Of a stretch of DNA of 64,000 bases, positions 56,896-64,000 are shown one piece after another. A model generated the notes under the pieces. It worked only from the letters and a program-made list of their open reading frames with translations. It was not told the DNA's origin and made no database searches. Origin of the DNA: Rhodanobacter humi (GTDB lineage Bacteria; Pseudomonadota; Gammaproteobacteria; Xanthomonadales; Rhodanobacteraceae); the NCBI RefSeq assembly GCF_041107455.1, contig NZ_JBGBPY010000001.1, positions 806,001 through 870,000 of the forward strand. Direction: 5' to 3'. The translations under genes and the position numbers were made by a program. Position 1 is the first letter of the stretch; each line of letters starts with the position of its first letter.

Positions 56896-57235
56896 ATATG
56901 CTGATCGCCGGAATTCCGCGCGAATGATCAAGCCTCCGCCGCTACCGTCTGGGCACTTCCCCAAGGAGCACGGCTGACCCTGAGGCTTCCCCGTGTCTCT
57001 CACGCTGATACATCCAGTTTATTGACCAACGATCGGGCGACTGTTGCCGTCCGCCTGAAGTTGATCGGGGTGGCCAACCGCGCCTGTCGTTCCCGAACAC
57101 CCACCGCGTGACGGCGGAGATCCAGTTCACCGCGCTGCCGGGAGCGTCGGCCTGGGGAGGCCGGTGCCGAACGGATCGCGCGTGCACCGCGCGGTCGGCA
57201 GATGGCGCGTGCACGCACCAGCGCCTGGCGATGCC
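56896..57235. other. 340-bp gap between the dehydratase and GH27 genes
   Basis: The two flanking genes converge here. No clear terminator hairpin with T-run and no supported gene was seen; short frames on both strands lack ribosome-binding sites. Confidence 0.4.
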
Positions 57236-58612
57236 TCAACGTACCGGCCTCATGGACAGGAGCGCGCATCCATGTGCCGGCAGGTCGAGGGACAGACGCG
57301 TGGACGTCTTCCGCGGCTGGCCGCTCCAGAGGTCGCGAGCATCGTAGCTGCCGGAAGCCAGGCCGAGCTCACCCCATGGCGCATGCAGTGAGACGGGCTT
57401 GTCGTCCAGATTGAAGATCGCCAGGTAGCGCTCGCCATCGTGCCGGCCGGACGCCACCCAGACGCGCACGTGATCGAACCCTTTCGGCAGGCGGCTGACC
57501 GGATGATTGTCCCGGCTGTCCTGGTCGACGGCGATCACGTCCTTGTTGGTGATCAGTGCACGCGTGGCGTCGTCCAATCGGGTCAGGTTGGCACCGAGGA
57601 TAAGCGGCGAGCGCGCGATGGCTTGCAAGGTCAGCAGTGTGCGCTGCTCGTCCATGGTCAGGCGCGAACGGCGCGCCGGGCCGAAGCCGGGATGTGGTGC
57701 GAGCGTGCCGATCGGCAGCATGTCGGCATCCGGCCAATGGCCGTCGCGAGCCTGACCCGCCCATAGCGGCAGGCGTTCGAAGAGGTTGCTGATGCCCGAC
57801 GGGAAAGTATCGGTGGGGTGGTCATGCACAAACGACCAGCCGTCCCAGATATCGTTGGTAATCCGCCACATCTGACCGTACCGGCGAATCTCCGCGGCGT
57901 GCGACAACTGCGTCGGGCCAGGCGACAGGCTGAGCACGATCGGCCGACCGGTCTTGCGGATTGCGCTGGCAATCTGCCGGATCTCGCTGATCTTGTAGGG
58001 GTGGTCGGCGATGCAGTCGACCTTGAGGAAATCCACGCCCCAGCGCGCGTACTTGGCCAGCATGGCGTCGTAATAGGCCTGCCCGGCAGGCGTGTCGCGC
58101 ACGCCATAGTTGCTGTCGTCCCAAGGGCAGGTGTCTGCGACATCGGCGACATCTTCCGCATGGAAGGCGGAGCCGGCGATCGGCAGATTCGCCGCAACCG
58201 CCTGTTTGGGAATGCCGCGCACGATGTGGATGCCGAACTTCAATCCTTGCGCATGCACCCAATCGGCCAGCGGTTTGAAGCCTTGCCCATGGGCGGCGGA
58301 GGGAAAGCGGTCGAGCGCGGGAACCAGCAGGCCGTGTGCATCCATGGCGTAGTCGCGGGTCTGCAACTTGTCGCCGAACGGATTGCGCATGTACCAGCCC
58401 TGATCGATGACGACGTAAGTCCAGCCGTAGCCGCGCAATCCGGCCAGAACGCTGGCGTTCGCCTTGAAATCGGCCTCGTCGATGGTGAATCCGAACGAAT
58501 CCCAGCTGTTCCAGCCCATCGGTGGCGTGGGGCTGGTTTCCTTCGCCGCTGCCATGCCGGCCATCGCCAGCATGAGAATCAGCAGCAGCACGATTCGCGT
58601 GCGTTCGAGCAT
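57236..58612 (-). CDS. secreted alpha-galactosidase, family GH27
   Basis: 458 residues from ATG 58612 (GGAG 8 nt upstream). A signal peptide IVLLLILMLAMAGMAAA is followed by PPMGWNSWDSFGFTIDEADF, the GH27 signature. YVVIDQGWY precedes VDFLKVDCI, whose Asp is the nucleophile, and WRITNDIWDGW holds the acid/base Asp. A C-terminal beta-sandwich ends in LPAHGCALLSM. It removes galactosyl (or beta-L-arabinopyranosyl) residues; in this setting, galactose from xyloglucan side chains. Confidence 0.92.
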   Translation of the reverse strand: MLERTRIVLLLILMLAMAGMAAAKETSPTPPMGWNSWDSFGFTIDEADFKANASVLAGLRGYGWTYVVIDQGWYMRNPFGDKLQTRDYAMDAHGLLVPALDRFPSAAHGQGFKPLADWVHAQGLKFGIHIVRGIPKQAVAANLPIAGSAFHAEDVADVADTCPWDDSNYGVRDTPAGQAYYDAMLAKYARWGVDFLKVDCIADHPYKISEIRQIASAIRKTGRPIVLSLSPGPTQLSHAAEIRRYGQMWRITNDIWDGWSFVHDHPTDTFPSGISNLFERLPLWAGQARDGHWPDADMLPIGTLAPHPGFGPARRSRLTMDEQRTLLTLQAIARSPLILGANLTRLDDATRALITNKDVIAVDQDSRDNHPVSRLPKGFDHVRVWVASGRHDGERYLAIFNLDDKPVSLHAPWGELGLASGSYDARDLWSGQPRKTSTRLSLDLPAHGCALLSMRPVR

Positions 58613-58688
58613 CGGGTTTGCTCCAGTCAAGTGCCCGGCTCCTTCACGTGCGCAAGGGAGCCAGGCGTTGCGGTACGACGGCTTGGTG

Positions 58689-60938
58689 TCAGTCGACGGA
58701 CGTTCCGTAAATGACCCCGCGGCCGCTGTTCGTGCCCAGGTACACCGTGCCGAAGCTGCGTGGGTCGCCGACCACGCGCGACACGCCGCCCCACTGGTGC
58801 TGCGCGTCGTTGATCTGCACCCAGCTGGCGCCGACGTCGGTGGAGCGGAACAGGCCGGTCACGCCGTTCACCGTGCCGGCCAGGTAGATGGTCGGGTAAT
58901 ACTTGCCTACCGCTGCCTTGCCGAAACCGATCGAGCTGGCGGCACTTACCGTGGACGCGTCCACCGCGCTCCAGCTCCAGCCGGAGCTCTGGCTGCGATA
59001 CAGGCCGGATGGCGTGGCGAGCCATACATCACCTTGCACGCCGGTGACGGTGACGGCCTGGCTGGTTTCCCACGAGGGCACCTCGGGCAGGCCCGAGGTG
59101 GTCGACGCGTACCAGCTGACGCCCTTGTCGGAGCTGCTGAAGAAGGTGCCGGTCGCCGGACTCCATGCGTAGAACAGGTTGCCGTTGATGCCGTCGGACA
59201 ACACCTGGGCGCCAACCGGCAGGCTGGCCATGCCGCTGGCAGCAGGATAGGCAAGCGTGTGCCAGGTGTTGCCGTGGTCAGTGGAGGCCACCGGCGCCAC
59301 ATCCGATGGCGCCCATACCATGGTGCTGGCGTCGGCAGAGATCGCCACCGTGCCGCCGCCCTTGGCGGAGCCTGCCTGGTTGGCGAATGGCGTCCAGCTT
59401 TTGCCGCCATCGCTGGACACGGCTCCGAACACGTTGTTGCCGCCCGTGCCCACGCGCACGATCGTCGACGGCGCGCCCTTGGCGAAGTCCAGTCCTGTCC
59501 CGTTGCCGCAGACCGGGTTGGTGACCTTCGTGGCCGGCGCCACATCGAGGTCGGCATGCACGAAACCGCAGACGTCACCCAGCGCGCTGATCAGGTGCGC
59601 GCCCGCGGTAGGCGAAAGCAATCCCAACACTGCCGTTTCCTCGATGCCATTGGCGCCCACGCTCCAGTGGGTGGGCTTGCCGGCGTCTGCGGCGGTGAGG
59701 TCGTCGGTGGTCCAGATGCCGCCGCCCCAGCCGTACATCGCATGTCCTGAATCGAAGGGGTCGATGACCACCTCGCCCCAATTGCCGAACGGTGCCTGAG
59801 TCTGGCCCACCGACACCATCCAGGGCGACAGGCTGGAGTCGCGTACTGCCTTGCTGCCCACGTCCTCCCAAGTGGAGCCGCCATCGGTGCTGCGGTACAT
59901 CGTGTCGTCCGGCCACCAGTGATCCATGGTCATCACCACGAGGGTGCCGGGCCGGGCCGGATCCACCGCCAAGCCGCTGAAGCCGGAGGGGTAGTTGTAC
60001 GGATCCGACGGCGTGATGTTTTGCCAGGTGCCCAAGCCGATGCTGTACTTCCAGACCTGTCCCGCCGTCATGCCGTTGGGTCCGACCGCGTTGCCGTACG
60101 TGATGTACAGATTGCCGTCGGGACCGATCAATCCGCGCTGCGGCATGAGGCCGCTCGGGCCGCCGGCCACCGGAGCCCAGGTCGTACCGCCATCGGTGCT
60201 CTGGTAAAGCGTCGAGCTTGCCTGGCCGATGGATACGCCGGCAAAAAGGGTTCTGGTCGGCATGCCGGCGGTGCCGGACGGCTTGTAGAAGGCGATGAAG
60301 GCCACGCCCGCGCCGCTGCCATCGTTCGACAAGGCCGTGAATCCGCTCACCTTCGACCAGGTGCTGCCGCTGTCGGTGCTGGTCCACAAGCCATTGGTGC
60401 TGGCCTGGTTGGACTCATTGGAGGTGCCGTAGAACAGGATCGAACCCTTGTTCGGATCGACCTGCAAGCGCTCGCCCACGTTGCGCCCGTCCATGTTGCC
60501 GCCGATGCGGAAACCGAGCGGGTGCACGGTGAAGTGCGCCCCCTGGTCGGACGACACGAGCATCGCACCGGCAGGAGCCCACGATCCCGTATACAAACCG
60601 GTCGCCAGATAGAGCATGTTCGGGTTGGAGGGATCGATGGCGATGCTGTTGATGCCCATCCACTGCACATCCCCCGGCGGCGTGCCGTCGTTGAGAGGCA
60701 CCCAGGTGGCGGTCTGCGCATTGTAGCGATAGGCACCGCCGACGTCGGTCCGCGCGTAGAACAACCCTGGCTGCCTGGGGTGCGCAATGATGCCGTCGAC
60801 GTAGCCGCCGGCGACGATCCGCACGTTGCTCCAGCTGTAAGTCGGCACTGCCGACTGCGCGACCGCGGCCATCGACGGCAGCGCGAGCGCGCAGCAGGCA
60901 AGAGCACTGGTAAAGATTCGCAACATGAGTTTCTGCAT
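58689..60938 (-). CDS. secreted xyloglucanase, family GH74
   Basis: 749 residues. Signal peptide LRIFTSALACCALALPSMAAVAQS; two seven-bladed propellers with BNR/Asp-box-like repeats (SSDQGAHFT, STDSGSTWSK, STDGGTTWAPV, SSDGGKSWTPF, STDHGNTWHT, SSDKGVSWYA). The two catalytic Asp are expected in YARTDVGGAYR (about residue 65) and VLSDGINGNLFYAW (about 575). It cuts the beta-1,4-glucan backbone of xyloglucan. GGAGGGG lies 3-9 nt before ATG 60938. It lies between GH29 and GH27 genes on the same strand. Confidence 0.93.
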   Translation of the reverse strand: MQKLMLRIFTSALACCALALPSMAAVAQSAVPTYSWSNVRIVAGGYVDGIIAHPRQPGLFYARTDVGGAYRYNAQTATWVPLNDGTPPGDVQWMGINSIAIDPSNPNMLYLATGLYTGSWAPAGAMLVSSDQGAHFTVHPLGFRIGGNMDGRNVGERLQVDPNKGSILFYGTSNESNQASTNGLWTSTDSGSTWSKVSGFTALSNDGSGAGVAFIAFYKPSGTAGMPTRTLFAGVSIGQASSTLYQSTDGGTTWAPVAGGPSGLMPQRGLIGPDGNLYITYGNAVGPNGMTAGQVWKYSIGLGTWQNITPSDPYNYPSGFSGLAVDPARPGTLVVMTMDHWWPDDTMYRSTDGGSTWEDVGSKAVRDSSLSPWMVSVGQTQAPFGNWGEVVIDPFDSGHAMYGWGGGIWTTDDLTAADAGKPTHWSVGANGIEETAVLGLLSPTAGAHLISALGDVCGFVHADLDVAPATKVTNPVCGNGTGLDFAKGAPSTIVRVGTGGNNVFGAVSSDGGKSWTPFANQAGSAKGGGTVAISADASTMVWAPSDVAPVASTDHGNTWHTLAYPAASGMASLPVGAQVLSDGINGNLFYAWSPATGTFFSSSDKGVSWYASTTSGLPEVPSWETSQAVTVTGVQGDVWLATPSGLYRSQSSGWSWSAVDASTVSAASSIGFGKAAVGKYYPTIYLAGTVNGVTGLFRSTDVGASWVQINDAQHQWGGVSRVVGDPRSFGTVYLGTNSGRGVIYGTSVD

Positions 60939-61023
60939 GATCCCCTCCAGGTTGATGTCAGTCCGCCGAAACGTTCCGCCACTGGCCCACCAGATCGGGC
61001 GAATGCAGGCGAATCATTGCGCC

Positions 61024-61125
61024 GTGTTGAATGCAACGAAAGACGTTTCGCCGCATCCTTCGCGGAGGCGGAAAATTACGTCCGATCCCACTGCATTCCC
61101 CGCTCCGCCCGGTGACGAAGGAACG
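61024..61125. repeat. copy A of a duplicated ~100-bp upstream block
   Basis: Aligns over its length, with a few indels and roughly three quarters identical positions, to 62754-62853. Shared anchors include GTCCGATCCC, CTGCAT and GACGAAGGAACG. It lies about 90 bp upstream of the GH74 start. Confidence 0.7.
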
Positions 61126-61156
61126 AGAGACGCCCCAGTGTCAGCTCCCGTCCACT

Positions 61157-62575
61157 TCACGTTGTGGCCACGGGTTGAATCGAGGAGGCTGGTCGATCGA
61201 GGTCCAGCGCGATGATGGTATCCATGGTGTTGCTCCTGCTTCTTTGGATATGCAGATTCAGTGCGGCGGGGTCCTGCGAAACCCTGACGGGCTCGCCGGT
61301 CAAGCTGGCGGCCCCGATCACGTTGGCCTGGATCGCAGGCAGCGTTACGGTTTCCATCTTGCCCTCGAGCACGTGGACATAAATGCGTTGGTCGCGATGC
61401 GTGGACACGCCATATTTTCCGGGCATGAAGGGGCCGCCCCGAGTCTCGTAGATGCTCTCGCCGTATTTCCCCAGCCAGGTGCCGATTTCCTTCAGTCGTT
61501 GCACATGGCTGGGCTGGATCGTGCCGTCGGCACGCGGACCTACATTCAGCAGGAGATTGCCGTCCCGGCCGACGACGTTCGCCAACAGGTGAATGGCGTC
61601 TTTCAGTGACATCGGGTCCTTATCGCCGGAGTACCCCCAGTATCCGGCCAGGGGGAAAGCCGTTTCCCATGGCGTGGTGTTGTCGAAATCGCCTACGGCC
61701 CATTCGCGAACCTGATAATCCGGGGGGACATCGGCAGCACGGTTGTTGACGACGACCTGTGGCTGCAGGTCGCGGATGATCCGATTGACTTCCGCCCCCT
61801 GCCAGCTGAACTTGCCGTGGTAGTGCTCGCCGGGCTTGAGCTTGGGGAACGAGGGATCGCTCATGTCATGGCTGAAACTCAGCCAGTCGCTTTCGCCGCC
61901 GTCGAACCAGAGTGCATCTATCTCGCCGTAGTCAGACATCAACTGCTTGATCTGGCGGTGGTACTGCGCGCGCATTTGCTCGGCATTCTCCAACTGCAAG
62001 TTGGGGAAGAAGAATCCGGGAAATCTCCAGTCCAGTGGCGAGTAGTACAGGCCGACGCGGAGTCCGGCTTTGCGCACGGCGGCGGCATACACCGCGACGA
62101 TGTCCTGGCGAGCCGCCGTGCTCACGCTCGTGAAAGGATTGCCTGGATCGTCGAAGAGCGCGAACCCGTCATGGTGCCTGGCGGTAAGCACGGTATATTT
62201 CATGCCCGCTTCCTTGGCGATGTCGGCCCATTGCTCCACATGGGCCCTGACAGGATTGAACTGCCCGGCAAGCTTTGCGTATTCGTGAACGGGAATCTGC
62301 TCGCGCCACTGCACCCATTCGCCGCGTGCAGGGAGGGCATAGAGTCCGAAATGGATGAACATGCCGAAACGCGCACCGCGCCACCACTGCATATTCCCTC
62401 GGTCAACGACCGCAACCTTCTGGCCTGCGCTGGCTTGGTCAATGCCAGGGGCATCGGCGGGAGGTTGGTCCTGGGTCATTGGGCTCGTATTGGCGCGCAG
62501 TACAGAAGGGAGCATGGCGACACTCGACAGCGCTCCAAGGGCGAGACAGAATTCCCGGCGATCGATTCTTGGCAT
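61157..62575 (-). CDS. Tat-exported alpha-L-fucosidase, family GH29
   Basis: 472 residues from ATG 62575. The RR-signal RIDRREFCLALGALSSVAML points to Tat export. The barrel has RFGMFIHFGLYALPARGEW, VLTARHHDGFALFDD, LRVGLYYSPLDW and the nucleophile Asp in IDALWFDGGESDW; NLLLNVGPRADGTIQP is also conserved. It is closer to typical GH29 fucosidases than the enzyme at 39032, whose nucleophile segment is DLIYLDWWVG. It is the upstream gene of GH29-GH74-GH27 on the minus strand, with 218 bp before GH74. Confidence 0.92.
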   Translation of the reverse strand: MPRIDRREFCLALGALSSVAMLPSVLRANTSPMTQDQPPADAPGIDQASAGQKVAVVDRGNMQWWRGARFGMFIHFGLYALPARGEWVQWREQIPVHEYAKLAGQFNPVRAHVEQWADIAKEAGMKYTVLTARHHDGFALFDDPGNPFTSVSTAARQDIVAVYAAAVRKAGLRVGLYYSPLDWRFPGFFFPNLQLENAEQMRAQYHRQIKQLMSDYGEIDALWFDGGESDWLSFSHDMSDPSFPKLKPGEHYHGKFSWQGAEVNRIIRDLQPQVVVNNRAADVPPDYQVREWAVGDFDNTTPWETAFPLAGYWGYSGDKDPMSLKDAIHLLANVVGRDGNLLLNVGPRADGTIQPSHVQRLKEIGTWLGKYGESIYETRGGPFMPGKYGVSTHRDQRIYVHVLEGKMETVTLPAIQANVIGAASLTGEPVRVSQDPAALNLHIQRSRSNTMDTIIALDLDRPASSIQPVATT

Positions 62576-62753
62576 GCAGTGCCCCAGGTCCGTGATTTCG
62601 GTGCGTGAATCGTTTTCCCGGAAGCTGGCTGATGCATGGTCGGCGCGATGTCGGCCGATCAGGCAACGCAGCACCCTTGTCAGATGAAAGCGCCGTATTC
62701 GATGGCATTTCCCCCGGCTCCGGTGTGTTCAACCGAAGGCGAGCCCCTGGATC

Positions 62754-62853
62754 GTGTGCATGCCGCGAAAAAGGTGTCGCCGCGTGCTTCGCGAAAGCGG
62801 CAAGCCCGTCCGATCCCGCTGCATACCCCGATCCGCACGACGACGAAGGAACG
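62754..62853. repeat. copy B of the duplicated ~100-bp upstream block
   Basis: Counterpart of 61024-61125 in the same orientation, about 180 bp upstream of the second GH29 start. A shared upstream module or the remains of a duplicated gene segment are both possible. Confidence 0.7.
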
Positions 62854-62970
62854 GCATCGGGGAACATCGCGAGATACCTCTCGCAATACGCTTGCGCGAA
62901 GCTCACGCATGATGTCGAGCATCGAACGCCGTCCCTGGCACGACTCTACGCGCAACGCCCGATACGCGGC

Positions 62971-63002
62971 ATTGCGAAGAACGTCAGCTGCAATTGCGAA
63001 AT
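62971..63002 (+). promoter_or_regulatory. tandem ATTGCGAA sites including CAATTGCGAAAT
   Basis: ATTGCGAA at 62971-62978 and again at 62993-63000 (within CAATTGCGAAAT, 62991-63002) form a direct repeat spaced 22 bp, two helical turns, as AraC-family activators often need. It lies 396-427 bp upstream of the GH29 start on the minus strand. Confidence 0.55.
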
Positions 63003-63260
63003 TAGAAACTGCGCCGCGCAATCGCCAGGTGAATGACCAGTCTGTGATATCCGTCTCACGGTATGCGTGGCGGCGGTTCCCCCGGATCGCTCGTATCGGT
63101 CTTGCCGTCGCTGCACGACAGCGCGGCTCGCCCTGGCTTCGAAATCGCCTCATACCTCCTTTCGGGTCCGAAAAGAAGCCGGGCCAGCCGGCAAATCACC
63201 TGCTGTCCGTGTGTCCGGTGAGCGATTCGCGGGCTTTGGACAGTGCGCTCGCCAACTGGC

Positions 63261-64000
63261 TCAGCTTCCCCGGCCCTGGGTCGAGACCGCCGGCGGGGGC
63301 TGGACATACTTGAAGTCCATCAACCCCATGCCGGCCATCCATCGCGCCAGCAGCGCGGGCCAGATGCTGAGCAACCGATCGGCCTGACCAAGGCCGGTGC
63401 CATGGCCGCCTTCGCGAAAGACATGCAGTTCAGCCGGCACATGATGTCGATGCAACGCCAGGTAATAGTCGACGCTGTTTTCCGGTGACACGGTAGTGTC
63501 CGCATCGGTGGCGTAGATGAAGGCCGGCGGGGTCTGGTCAGTGACCTGCGTCTCGTTGGAGAGCAGTTCGACCATCGCCTGCGTCGGATGCTGGCCGAGC
63601 AGGTTTTCGCGTGACCCCAGGTGGGTGAAATCCTTCTTCATCGTCACCACCGGGTAGGCGAGAATGGTGAAGTCCGGTCGTGCCGAGACTTTCGCGATGG
63701 CATCGCCGCCAATCGCCGTAATCGGCGCAAAATGCGTCGACACGGTCGAGGCCACGTGGCCGCCCGCCGAAAAGCCCATGATGCCGATGTGGTTCCTGGC
63801 CAGATGGTAAGTATCGGCGTGGTCACGTACCCAGCGCATCGCGCGCCGTCCGTCGTCGATGGGCTGCGGATAGCCATGACCCGCACCATGCCGGTACTGC
63901 AGCACAAAGGCGGCCACGTGATGTCGATTGAACCATTGCGCGACCAGGGTACCTTCCCAGTCCACCGCGAGGTTTGCATAGCCGCCACCCGGGCAGATCA
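63261..64000 (-). CDS. alpha/beta hydrolase, probable carbohydrate esterase (5' end beyond window)
   Basis: At least 246 codons are visible and the frame is open to the right edge. ICPGGGYANLAVDWEG at the visible N-terminus and MGFSAGGHVASTVS (nucleophile Ser) are typical of the BD-FAE/acetylxylan-esterase-like group. ATDADTTVSPENS supplies the Asp region and GGHGTGL the His. It may remove acetyl or feruloyl groups from hemicellulose. A signal peptide, if any, lies outside. Confidence 0.85.
   Translation of the reverse strand, partial: ICPGGGYANLAVDWEGTLVAQWFNRHHVAAFVLQYRHGAGHGYPQPIDDGRRAMRWVRDHADTYHLARNHIGIMGFSAGGHVASTVSTHFAPITAIGGDAIAKVSARPDFTILAYPVVTMKKDFTHLGSRENLLGQHPTQAMVELLSNETQVTDQTPPAFIYATDADTTVSPENSVDYYLALHRHHVPAELHVFREGGHGTGLGQADRLLSIWPALLARWMAGMGLMDFKYVQPPPAVSTQGRGS

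Larger units (their letters stand above)
62576..63260. other. 685-bp gap between the esterase and GH29 genes
   Basis: No protein gene is supported. It holds copy B of the duplicated block and the CAATTGCGAAAT motif with a second ATTGCGAA 22 bp away. The promoter of the GH29-GH74-GH27 set should be here. Confidence 0.5.

Overview
The window is a chromosomal segment of a GC-rich gammaproteobacterium. A Rhodanobacteraceae/Xanthomonadaceae origin (Rhodanobacter, Dyella or a relative) is suggested by the thrS-infC-rpmI-rplT-pheS-pheT-ihfA-merR order, by XylA and XylR sequences that look Xanthomonas-like, by the rich set of secreted glycosidases, and by small palindromic repeats of the GTAGGAGCGGCTTCAGCCGCG type. 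This placement is from memory of the families and not from a search. No CRISPR array, complete prophage or IS element was seen.

Layout. 1-5000: end of a GMC oxidoreductase, a proline iminopeptidase, an FAD-linked 2-hydroxyacid dehydrogenase divergent from serA, and an unknown protein with a histone-H1-like tail. 5130-13077 (all minus strand): tRNA-Pro(GGG) and the translation cluster thrS-infC-rpmI-rplT-pheS-pheT-ihfA-merR. infC starts at ATC, and thrS is preceded by a short Thr-containing leader peptide plus an attenuator-like terminator. 13221-15076: a UDP-sugar epimerase, a HemJ-like protein, and the 3' half of a tRNA-Val gene, probably the scar of an excised or decayed integrative element. 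15077-32097 (all minus): one tightly overlapped run of 16 genes for nitrate assimilation and its cofactors: narK-type transporter, nirB, nirD, nasA, cysG, a hemD-like gene, moaA, a moaC-moaB fusion, moeA, moaD, moaE, mobA, an unknown small gene, and a modABC-type molybdate/tungstate importer. A pair of hairpins upstream resembles the leaders read by ANTAR nitrate antiterminators.

32652-64000 is a hemicellulose/xyloglucan utilisation region: a xylB-xylA-sugar transporter operon divergent from xylR, two GH29 alpha-fucosidase-like enzymes, GH43, GH31, GH51, GH27 and GH74 enzymes, a partial esterase, an aldose 1-epimerase, and a non-phosphorylating (Weimberg-like) pentose pathway (SDR dehydrogenase, IlvD/Edd-type aldonate dehydratase, FAH-fold dehydratase candidate, ketoglutarate semialdehyde dehydrogenase, MFS transporter) beside a LysR regulator. 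The glycosidases together could strip xyloglucan side chains (fucose, galactose, xylose, arabinose) and cut its backbone. The freed pentoses then enter either the isomerase route (XylA/XylB) or the oxidative route to 2-oxoglutarate.

The region shows recent turnover: a frameshifted GntR regulator, a short relic of a GH74 gene in front of the GH31 gene, and a duplicated ~100-bp block upstream of the GH74 and second GH29 genes. A CAATTGCGAAAT motif occurs next to xylR, upstream of the first GH29 gene and upstream of the second GH29 gene, and may define a shared regulon.
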